From assembly GCA_905221605.1 (NCBI GenBank), contig CAJNDS010002079.1:2647265-2711264 (forward strand): a stretch of DNA of 64,000 nt, given 5' to 3'. The DNA comes from Symbiodinium natans (taxonomy: Eukaryota; Sar; Dinophyceae; Suessiales; Symbiodiniaceae). Under the pieces are notes generated by a model, which was not told where the DNA came from, searched no databases, and was given only the letters and a program-made list of their open reading frames with translations. Every line of letters begins with the position of its first letter. Position 1 is the stretch's first letter. A program made the translations under genes and the position numbers. Below, in pieces: positions 11,329 through 21,100 of the stretch.

Positions 11329-12914
11329 GGGGTGAGGGTTACAGGACTGAGGCCTCAGAGGGGCCGGGGCTTCCATTTTCGTATCAGATGCTCGTGAAGA
11401 TACAAACGTCACTTCTTGGCTTCTTCTTGGAGGTTCTTTCGTTTTTCGTCATCCACCTAGTAACCTTTAACCCCGAACCCTCAAATCCCCGAACCCCTCA
11501 ACCGAGAAAACTTTTCAGCAAACCATACTAGCGGCTCTTGAGCCTACGTACCCTAAACCCTAAACCCTAAACCCAAACCCTAAACCCTAAACTCATGAGC
11601 CCACACCCTCAGTCCCAAACGCAAGATCCCCAAATCCTGAGCTTCACACCCACCTAGAATCTGCGCCCTACCCTAAGAGCCCTCGAACCCCTCACTGAAT
11701 CCTTAAATCCTACAAATACTGAAATCCTAAAAACCCAGACTCTTCAAGCTCTATTTATTTCGCAGAGAGGGTTTGTGGAGGGGTTTAGGGTTGTATTGGG
11801 TTGTGCCCATATGGGTTTTGGCTTAAGGGGTTGAGGGTTTAGGGTTTAGGGTTTCCCGATATGAAGGCAGGGCAGCTGTCGAATTGGAGTCCCTCTTTGG
11901 GTGGCCTTAAAAGGGGCAGAAGTCCTCAACCTCTAACTACTCGATTGCCTCACAGCGCACTCAATCCCGAACGCCCTGCAACCCGAAAGCCCTAAACCCT
12001 AACCCTAAAACCCTCAAGTCTCAAACCTAAACCCTAAACCCTAAACCCTAAACCCCTGAAACCCCGAAACCCTAAAACCCTAAACCCCTAAACCCCTAAA
12101 CCCGAACCCCCCAACCCAAAGCCCACTGGAGGCCGAAGCCGAGGGTTGCTGCTCTGCTCGAACCTTCGGTCCCTGGCATCCCGCGCCTGGACGGAGGCAC
12201 TCTCTGAGCTTCGATTCTTAAGGCCCTGAGCCCTGAGCCCTAAGACCAAAGCCCTAAGCTTAAAGAGCAAGGTATGGGGCTTAGGGTTCCTCTCTATGTG
12301 CTGAGCCGAAGACCCGACCCTAGAGCCTGAACCCTGAACTCTTTAACTTTCAAGCCCTGGACCAGCCCGCCCCGGACCTCAACCTAAACCCCCCAAGCCC
12401 CCAAACCCCAAGGCCTTAAGCCCTGAACACCCAAAGCCTAAACGCCTAAGCCGTCAACCCCGAACCCCTAAACCCTAAACCCTATGAACCGTGAATCCTA
12501 AACCCCCTAAACTCTAAACCCTTACATCCCCCTCCTTGAAAGGAAGCCTCGACCCACACCTAAACCCTAAACCCTGAACCCTAAACCCTAAACCCTAAAC
12601 CCTGAACCCTAAACCCTAAACCCTAAACCCCAAACCCCTCCTTGAAAGGAAGCCTCGGCCCGGCCCGTGTCCCAAGAGACTTTGGCTGGCATCCCCTGGG
12701 CGGGTCGGTCCACGCTGACAGGTGCCGGGATTTGGGGTTTAGGGTTTAGGGTTAGGGTTTAGGGTTTAGGGTTTAGGGTTAGGGTTTAGGGTTACGGTTT
12801 AGGGTTTAGGGTTTAGGGTTTAGGGTTTAGGGTTTGGGGTTTGGGGATGGGGGTTTTAGGGTTTTTTAGTCTAGGGTCTGGGATCTAGGGTCTAGGGTCT
12901 CGGGGTTTAGGGTC

Positions 12915-13065
12915 TGGAGCTGGCGCAGGCATTCGGTAGCTTGATTGTGTGCCCGACGAAGGACAGCGTTTCAGCATCCCATCCCTTGATTCTTCGATGC
13001 CAGCTTTTGTGGCCCATCCACAGCAGACTCCCACGCCATTCCAGGAGGCAAGCAGCGGCAGAACT
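12915..13065 (-). other. Exon-like island, minus strand
   Basis: About 49 open codons on the minus strand with a strongly protein-like, Trp-rich composition (for example LLEWRGSLLWMGHKSWHRRI then KGWDAETLSFVGHTIKLPNA). Here the flanking arrays have the opposite arrangement (TTTAGGG on the left, CCCTAAA on the right). Not identified. Confidence 0.35.
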
Positions 13066-13225
13066 CAAACCCTAAACCCCTGAGCCCTTACAGTCTAAAC
13101 CTGAATTTGGAGGAGCCTCCACCAGGTAACAGGATGCTGGTGACCCTAAACACCAAACCCTAAACCCTAAACCCTAAACCCTAAACCCTAAACCCTAAAC
13201 CCTAAACCCTAAACCCTAAACCCTA

Positions 13226-13230
13226 AACCC
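13226..13230. other. Target-site duplication, left copy (AACCC)
   Basis: The 5 bp AACCC abuts the 5' LTR and reappears at 25,623-25,627 after the 3' LTR. Five bases is the usual size for Ty1/copia. Because the target is itself a CCCTAAA array the match could partly be chance. Confidence 0.6.
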
Positions 13231-13337
13231 TGTTGTTACAGAAAGACATTTCATTACTTACCGTTGTTCGCTCATGGCTCAAGAAAAAGGCGTGTGCACG
13301 TTTCCCTAAATATTGGGGCTGTCTGCTGGTAACAATA
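13231..13337 (+). repeat. 5' LTR, 107 bp
   Basis: Begins TGTTGTTAC and ends GTAACAATA (imperfect inverted termini). Base for base identical to 25,516-25,622. Inside, 13,261-13,283 (CCGTTGTTCGCTCATGGCTCAAG, given here as start CCGT, end TGGCTCAAG) resembles the dinoflagellate spliced leader. The first ATG of gag follows 41 bp after the LTR. Confidence 0.95.
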
Positions 13338-13355
13338 GGTTATCAGCCGTAGTAC
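13338..13355 (+). promoter_or_regulatory. Candidate primer-binding site
   Basis: The sequence right after the 5' LTR, GGTTATCAGCCG, resembles the TGGTATCAGAGC site that many copia elements use with initiator-Met tRNA, but has an extra T and diverges at the 3' side. Position is correct; the pairing tRNA is uncertain. Confidence 0.35.
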
Positions 13356-13378
13356 CACGCTAGTTTGACCACTCTGTG

Positions 13379-15100
13379 ATGACGGACCAAGCTCCGCTAG
13401 GTCCTGCAGGCATACCAGTCCCGGACGACGGAGCGAGCAACCTGAGCATGTCCTTTGATGGTAATGCTCCAGGTGAGGACGCCGCTCCCCGGGAGGGTGA
13501 GCTCCCGTTGACCACAACCGCACTAAGGCTACACGACCACAGGCTCTTTCAGAAGGGTGCAGTTTCCGAGGCCGGTATCACTACCGGTGCCTCGAGCCGT
13601 CAGACTGCGTCCGCGCCTTGGCAGGTTGTGTCCCCTAGTGCTAGACAACCACCGGCCAGCCTTCCGATAGCAGCCGGAGGAAGCTCATCCCAAGATATTA
13701 GTCCGTCAGCCCAGAGTCTTTTCCAACCGACCTCCTCGACTATGAACAGTTTGACAATCGGCGATCAGCGAATCCTGCAGAATCAAGCAAACATTAGCAA
13801 TGTGTTTGTTCAGAACGACAGGTCGCCGTTACTCGAGCAAATAGCTGAACATCGCCACAATCAGATCATTGGTCAGATCGCAAACAATTTTCAGGAGCAA
13901 CTCCAAGCAATGGGTATGAATGTCATGTCGGGAGTGTCACAACTCAGAGTTGAACTTGCTCAGGCCGAAACCAGATTAGGTAGTGAGGAGACACAGGCCA
14001 GACAGAGATTGGCAACAGGTCAGTCACAGCTTGACTCGCAGGCCAATGAGATCAACGTGGCACGAGGTGAAGCTCAAGCTTTGGCCCAAAGACTAAGCGC
14101 TGCTGAGAGCCACGCTGACGCTACCTACGCTAGGTTGCATGATCAACTTCACCAAGCGGAAGCTAAGGCCGTCAGCAACGCGGATCTCCTCAATGCTGAA
14201 ATGGACAGTGCCCGTGTCGCCGCTGCTCAGGCAACACATGCAGTTCAGGCGACATCTGAGATTGAGATTTCACGCTTGACTGCTGAAGTTAGGGATTTCA
14301 GGGTGATGATGAGTCACGAGTCAGAGAAGAGAAAGATGGCTGAAAAGGAGAATGCTGAACTGAAATCGCAGCTAAACCAGGCCATCGCGGCTCTGCAGGC
14401 TCATGCAAGCGCAACGGGGTCCGCCCCATCTGCGCCACCGGGTCTGATCCCTACCTATCCCATCAATACTCCGCCTCAGGACGCCAAAGGGTCAAGGCCC
14501 CGACGCCACCCTGACGGGGGAGGCCCTGATGGAGATGATGACGGCAGCGATGATGATGACTCGAGCAGCAGTCATAAAAAGAAAAAGAGCAAGAAGAAAG
14601 ACAAGAAAAGCAAGAAGAGGGATTCCAGTTCCTCTTCTGATCTCTCGCCCAAGCAGCTCAAGGCAATCATCAAGCAACTTGCCAAAGGAAAGACTAACGA
14701 GAAGGAGGAAGTTGATGAGGATGTAAACAAGACCAAATCCAAGGAGGCCGAGAAGATCCTGTTCCCCAAGTTCCCGACACCTGAACAGTACAGGAACTGG
14801 CGAATTAGAGTTCGTGAAGCTGTAGTTGCAGCGTCCAATAAGCCGGATGAAGCTTTTGAATGGCTTTCGAAGGTATGGGACAAGGACTCTAAGGAAGAAG
14901 AGTTGAGGGACACAGGTGGCTTCTCTACTCTCGATGCCAAGGTCTTGTCGGCAGTGACAAATGTCCTTGAAGGTGACTTCGCGCGCCAAATGGACACCCT
15001 CAAGGAGAGGGAGGCTCACGCCGGGAGGCTAGTGAGGGGTAGACAAATCCTTTTTCTCCTTCATCAGCACTACAAACATCCTACACAATTCCGTGTATGA
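13379..15100 (+). CDS. Copia Gag-like protein, N-terminal ORF
   Basis: About 573 aa, starting at the ATG at 13,379 (the frame is open a codon further, but only from GTG). Order: a Ser/Thr/Pro-rich N-terminus, a long coiled-coil rich in Gln/Ala/Glu (about residues 150-340), a Pro linker, an Asp/Ser/Lys tract (KKKKSKKKDKKSKKRD), then a capsid-like segment (FPKFPTPEQYRNWRIRVREA, about residues 455-550) as in copia gag proteins. It stops at TGA 15,098-15,100. The capsid domain seems to continue in the next ORF, which lies in the +1 frame and overlaps from 15,036. Its expression with pol therefore probably needs a +1 shift. It should form the particle shell and bind RNA. Confidence 0.85.
   Translation: MTDQAPLGPAGIPVPDDGASNLSMSFDGNAPGEDAAPREGELPLTTTALRLHDHRLFQKGAVSEAGITTGASSRQTASAPWQVVSPSARQPPASLPIAAGGSSSQDISPSAQSLFQPTSSTMNSLTIGDQRILQNQANISNVFVQNDRSPLLEQIAEHRHNQIIGQIANNFQEQLQAMGMNVMSGVSQLRVELAQAETRLGSEETQARQRLATGQSQLDSQANEINVARGEAQALAQRLSAAESHADATYARLHDQLHQAEAKAVSNADLLNAEMDSARVAAAQATHAVQATSEIEISRLTAEVRDFRVMMSHESEKRKMAEKENAELKSQLNQAIAALQAHASATGSAPSAPPGLIPTYPINTPPQDAKGSRPRRHPDGGGPDGDDDGSDDDDSSSSHKKKKSKKKDKKSKKRDSSSSSDLSPKQLKAIIKQLAKGKTNEKEEVDEDVNKTKSKEAEKILFPKFPTPEQYRNWRIRVREAVVAASNKPDEAFEWLSKVWDKDSKEEELRDTGGFSTLDAKVLSAVTNVLEGDFARQMDTLKEREAHAGRLVRGRQILFLLHQHYKHPTQFRV
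15036..15100 (+). promoter_or_regulatory. Gag-Pol overlap with candidate +1 frameshift site
   Basis: The pol frame opens after a TGA at 15,033-15,035 and overlaps gag for 65 nt. Both ends of the capsid-like domain match across the overlap only if one base is skipped close to GTA TGA C (15,095-15,101) or TTC C (15,089-15,092). A +1 slip on a TGA followed by C is the type of event used by antizyme and RF2 genes. Ty1 also uses a +1 shift, at another heptamer. A simple one-base indel is the alternative. Confidence 0.5.
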
Positions 15101-18100
15101 CATGGAAGACCTCCTTTCAGTGACATTGGTAAACGAAAACCTTGTGATGTTCGTTAGGAACTGGGATACGGTGCTTTCAGGCATTCAGACCACCCCTGAA
15201 GACAAGGTTCTCGAACCGCTCTTTCATAGGCAGGTAAAGAAATGCAAAGCACTTCAGCACGATATTGCCATCTATGAAAGGGCTGCCGAAGGCTCCAGTG
15301 AAAGATCGTTTAAATTTCTCTACGACGCCGCCAATAGCCACTTGAATCGAAAAAGGCTCGAGAGGAACCGGGAGCGGATTGCCAAGCAAACTGGAGCTCC
15401 TGCTGTTCCTACTGCGCCTGCACCCAAGAAAGTACCCAAAGGGTTTTGCATCTCTTTTGTCAAGAACGGCAGTTGCAAGAATGGTGGCAGTTGTAAATAC
15501 AAGCACCAGACGCCCAGCGGACGTGGCAGATCGCAGTCACCCGGCGGAGGCCGAGGGAGAAGTCCTTCAAGACCCAACTCCCCGTCAGGAAAGCCTCGAG
15601 TGTGCAAGTTCTACAAACAAGGTCGTTGCGACCGTGGAGAGAATTGCAAATTCATGCACACCGGAAAGCCAGGTGCCGCTGCTACACCCGACGGAAGTCA
15701 GAAGGGATCTGCGCGCCCTGACAAGGGCAAGGACAAGAAGAAGAAGGAACGCAAGGGCTCCAGGGCTAGCTCCAAGGGTTCTAAGGGAAGCAAGGGTTCG
15801 AAAGGATCACATGGCTCCGGGAACTCGAAGGGCTCAGCTCGAAGGAGGAGTGGCGGACCTTCTCTCCCTGCAGCAGTTTGCCTTCTAGGAGCAATGATGG
15901 CCGGCACGGCTTCCCAAGCCGACGCTTTTACTCTCCGGAAGGATGAGTCGTACTGGCCCCCTCAGTGTTCCACTGACATGCGTTTGGCGCTACCAGCAGT
16001 GTCTTTTGACAACAGCCCAATGTACATCAACTTCCCACTCAGAGATGGAGAGCTTAAGTTCCCTGTTGAGAATCCTCAGCGCAGGTATGACAAGAAGTGG
16101 TCTGTTGACTACATTCCCAAGCCAGACAATCAATCCACCAGAGATGCACTTATGGCCGCTCGCATGTTGAGAGCTACGGTCAAAGACAGTCTGGAGGACA
16201 AACCAAGCCGTTGCAATTACTGTTGCGATACGGAGTTTGGTTGCAACTATTGCATTCCAAAAGGGTTGAGAGTGTCTTGTCCCGCTAAGGTTCAACTATC
16301 ATCAGAATCGCCACCCATCGAATGGATTGGTGACACAGGGAGTGCTCAGGATCTCATCTCAGAGCGGGAGCTTGTGAATCTGCATCCGTACGAATCGGAC
16401 TGCCCAATCAACATTTGCACTGCGAATGGACCGAGTTACGCAGGCACGCAATGTGATGTAGGGATACCATCCCTCAACAGCATAGCCAAGCCTTATGTTC
16501 TCCCCGACACTCCCAATGTTCTTTCAGTAGGACAGAGATGCATGGATCTGGGTTACGACTTCATTTGGAAAGGATTTCAGAGACCCTATTTCAGGAGTCC
16601 GGGAGGTGACAAGGTTTTCCTTGATGTGAAGGATAACGTTCCGTACTTGAAGTCTTGGAAGGAGGGTATCGCTTGTCCTGCCCATTCAAGACACGAGTCT
16701 ACTCGGATCGATACGGATGATGCTGTTGAGACCATCACCAACCCAGAACAGATTGCCGCGCAACTTATCCAGGAGCAGGATTTCTCCCATCAGGCATGCT
16801 TGCGATTGCTGAAGGACTCAAACTTTAAGCAATCTAGGTTCAACAGGAAAGCCATCAAACCGAAGGACAGTAAGGACTCGAAGTACATGATTTTCGGGGC
16901 TTTTTCACATGGGGGGATGCAAGGGATAACCAATCGCACTCATTCCTACCCCAAGGTGATTAAGTACCTTCTGTCCTATCTTAAACATCATGGAGCGGAT
17001 GGCCCAATAACATCGATTGCTGTCAATCAGAACTCAGGCGTTAAAATGCACAAGGATGTCAACAATCACCGTGAACACCTCAACTACACCATTGCAATCG
17101 GCGATTTCACCGGAGGCGAATTGTGGATTCACGATGACACCATCCGGAAGGATGAGCCAGGTTGCATCAACAAGATCGCCCCCACTGGTGCCAAACTGGG
17201 AGGTCGTTTGCACAGGTCGAAGTCAAAGATCATTTCCTTCGATCCAAAGACTTTCCATTGCGTCACTCCCTGGAAGGGCGAGCGTTGGAGCATCACGGGA
17301 TACGTCAATCGCGCTGTGCACAGGCTGGATTCGCATCAGCTAGAGAAGCTTAAGTCACTGGGGTTCTTGCTGCCGAAACAGAAGAACTTCCCTCCAGCAG
17401 TGCCTGCGGAAATCGATGAGGAGATGACTCTTTACGAGTTAGCTACTATGGATCCTCCAGCTCCGGCCCCAGAACCGAAAAGCAAGCCTAAAGTGAAGTT
17501 GAAAAAGAAGCCTGAGGAACCCTCAGACAAGAAGAAGATTGCCAAAGAAGCCTCCAAAGCCGAACCACCTTCGGATGAACCAGATTGGTCAAAAGTCGAG
17601 GGGTTATTGAAAGAAGCTGTTGCCCCCATCCCTTCATCTCCGGATGAAGAGTTCCTTGATGAAACGGAACTGATCAGGTCGCCGAAACCCGATTCAGGTG
17701 AGCCGAGCGTCCTCCCTCCTCCTCCGGAAGGAGAGAGGCATGCTCCAGATGGGGATCCTGGTGAGGGTAGTGGTGGGGAAGGCAAGAGGTCGAGGCGCAT
17801 TGAGAATTTGAAGAAAGAAGCCAAGTCAGCGGCGCATCTCATGACGCACCTTCCCAAAAATCCATTCTGTGATGTTTGCCAAAGAGCTAAGATGTACAAG
17901 CCGCCTTCGTACCAAACGGATGGCTGGCACAAGGCGTTTGGAGACCATATCACTGCGGATCACATCATTGTGTACCGTGATAGGGATACGGTTATAGAAG
18001 AATCCAGATTGGCCCTCGTACTGAAGGATGTTGCGACTTCTTTTACGTATGCCTACCCTTCAGCACTGAGGTCAGAGGATGAGTGCAGTGCAGCATTGCA

Positions 18101-21100
18101 ACATTTCGTTTCCTCCTCTGACGAGGTAGGGGTATTCTACAGCGATCAAGCTAAAGAACTCATCTCTGCCGCCAAGTTCTTAGGTTGGAGACATGAACAC
18201 TCCAAAGCGTATATTCATCAATCCAACGCGATCGCAGAACGCGCAGTGCGCGCCACCACCGAGGGTACTAGGAGCAATTTGCTTCAGGCCGGGCTCTCGC
18301 ATGTGTACTGGCCACAGGCTCTCGAGCATGCGTGTACCGCTGTGAATATAAGTAACCCCCATGGGGCGAAGTTTACACCGTGGTTCAAGCGTTTCGGGAG
18401 CCAGTTCCCGGGAAAGGTCATTCCCTTTGGTTGCAGAATCGACTATTGGGTTGGACCCAAGAAAAAGCGCAAGAATCGTGAAAGGTTCGAGCCAACTGCT
18501 GAACCAGGTGTTTTCGTGGGATATCATTTTCAGCCGGGCATGAAATGGAAGCACGAGGTATTGGTTCTTTCACTGAAAGAGTTAAATCGACAGGACTTCC
18601 ATGAATGCATCAAGCCCATAAGAGCATACCAGTTCAAGGTGCCTGAAGGTGATTTCACTTTTCCCATGAAACAGAGGTACGAACGTGTGCAACAAGGTCT
18701 CGCTGCCGATGCCCTCGAGCGACCAGCGACGGAGTCACTCCACAATCAGGACGCTGAGCCCTCAGCTGAACAGGCCGCTGAAGCTTCTGACGCCGACCGG
18801 AAGGTTGAGCCCCCTAAAGTTCTTCACCCCAAAACCGGCAAGGAGATTCCTCTGCCGGAAGGTGGGAAGTACTATGATTCGGGGGGTACACTAGGTCGTC
18901 GCTACGGGGGGACTAGAGGTTCTAGAAAGCCGGACAGCATTCCGAGCGATCTATGGGTCCGTCTCTCTAAAGCACAAAAGGAGAAGGCCATTGATGATGA
19001 GGCTCGAGAGCAAGCTTTGAGAGATCTCGAGGCCCGAGAATCTCCCTCGTCAAGTAGCAGCGCCAGGCCCTCTGCAGTAGCTAATCCGGTTAAAGATGAA
19101 TGGACAATTCGGGGGGATAAGCTCATCCGCTTTCACTACTCTCCGAGACGTGAACTGTTCTCCCCTGATCTCACTGATTGTCCTGTTCCTATCTCCGCTC
19201 TTGGTAAAGAGAGATTGACCGAAATCATGCCAATTGGAGGTACGAACATCATAGCCGATTGTGATGAATGGCGTCATGTACGCAAGCGCAACAAGAAGCT
19301 CAGCTTCAAATGGGTTGGTCGTACTGAGTTCGACATCCTTACCAAACCCCACACTTCGGAAGAAGCTGTCAAAGATTTCCCATGTATGCCTACAGTTCCC
19401 ATGTCTAGTCATCAACATAGGGACAAGATCCCTGCTTCCCGCGCTCTTACTGCCGAGCAAGTTCAGGAAGCTATGGCTATGGTTGCCAGGCCAGTAGGAA
19501 GAAAAGAGCTGTTAGCTGATCCTCAGGCCCAAGCTTCTCTTGACGTTGAATGGGAAAAGTTGATGAAGAAGAAAGCCTGGGACATGTCATCTGTTCGTGA
19601 ATGGGAAGAAGTCTCTAAAGAGGCAGCCAAAAGAGGAAAGAAGGCCCACGTTGGCAAAATCTTTGAAATCTGCGTGGAAAAGGGCAGTGAGCTTCCTAAA
19701 GGGAATCCCTTACGGAAGTTCAAGGGTAGGACCGTCTTTCAGGGCAACAATGTGAAGGACGAGAACAATGACACCGCTCTCTTTAGTGAGCTGGGCTCTA
19801 GTCCCGCCACCATGGAAGCGGGTAAGGTTCTCGACGCCTATGGCCATGCCCCCGGCCACGATGTGGAACAGGGGGATGGTAAACAGGCGTACACGCAAAC
19901 GACTCTGAAAGGCGCTGACACTTGGGTCAGGCTCCCACGTGAGCGTTGGCCTAAGGAGTGGGTCGGCAAGTTTAGGGACCCCGTCGTCCGCCTCAGATTG
20001 GCTCTTTACGGGCACCCAGACAGCGGGGGCTTCTGGGAGCAACATTGCGAAAAGCGCTTGCGGGAGGTTGGTTTTGAGCTCGTGTTTCCCGCTGCATGGC
20101 CATCTGTCTTTTATCATCCCACATTGAAGCTTTTATTAGCCGTGTATGTAGATGATTTCAAGATGGCCGGGCCAAAAGAGAACCTAGCCAAAGGTTGGGA
20201 ACTCATCGGTTCTCGCATCGATATGGATACACCTACTCCCATCGGAAGATATCTGGGATGTGAACACTTATCTCAGTCTTCATCGCTTGGAAAAGCCGAT
20301 CATCCTTTTGCGCATGTCTTCGACAAATCCCTTCCTGACCCCGCTGCCAAACCTGCCACTGCCGCAGCCAAAGAAGATTTCACCGAATACTACCCTGAAG
20401 AAGGGATGGTTGTCCGACATCACGTTCAGCCCCGCAAGGCGTTGTTCAAGCCTCGCGCGGCGGAAGCCGTCGCACTTGACCTTAGTCCGCACAGACTCAC
20501 ATTGATGCGCCCTCTAGGTTCTGAGGCCGCGCCAGACGAGCTCTGGGACACGGGGGGTGCTAAGCACAAACGTGATCACTTATGGACAGGTGCTACTTAT
20601 CTTGCCGCCAACGGTCACACCGAGCGTTCCGCAATGGCAGCCGTGAAAAAGATTAGAGACAAACTTAATGCCAAGAAAGCAGCCCGCAAACACGCTTTCT
20701 ATGATGTCAATCAGTTGAGTGATCATCAGGGTTGTATGTATGCTAAGACCAGACAAGTCGTCTATGACATGAGTTCCTTCTTGCAGCAGGCCATCGACCG
20801 CTACAAAGAACTCGCTGGTCCCGAGTGGCATAACCTTAAAAAGGTATCAACGCCCTTCTATGATGACAAAATCGCTCGCCCCACTGACGCGGAGGCTGAA
20901 CCCAAAGGCAAGCTTGCTCCTATTGCGAGTCGTGTGCTCATGAAGTTGCTGTTTGCAGCAAGGATGGCTCGTTATGACTTATTACGTGCTGTCCAGGGTT
21001 TAGCTAGCCGGGTCACTAAGTGGTCTGCCGACTGCGACAAGGCACTGCACAGACTCATGTGTTATGTTGCGTCCACTCTTGACCATCGAATGACCTGCTT

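Larger units (their letters stand above)
1..13225. repeat. Interstitial telomere-type repeat mosaic, left block
   Basis: Short arrays of TTTAGGG or its complement CCCTAAA, with drifted forms (TTCAGGG, TTTGGGG, CCCCAAA, CCCGAAA), recur every 100-300 bp in both orientations. Clearer arrays: C-strand 4,290-4,345, 4,798-4,919, 9,306-9,374, 10,983-11,074, 12,556-12,638 and 13,150-13,230; G-strand 5,930-5,991, 7,531-7,612, 8,033-8,128, 11,220-11,328 and 12,730-12,846. Between them lie unique islands, a few exon-like and listed separately. I see no intact gene here. Apparent ORFs of 60-130 codons run through the repeats or lack coding character. Being internal on both sides, these arrays are interstitial or subtelomeric rather than a chromosome end. 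Confidence 0.9.

Noticed and set aside
13376-13378. GTG start for the gag ORF
   Set aside because: An ATG follows immediately in frame at 13,379 and is the expected eukaryotic start.
14492-15019. 175-codon minus-strand frame opposite gag
   Set aside because: Shadow of the Gag-coding strand; no family signal, and the plus frame is clearly the real one.
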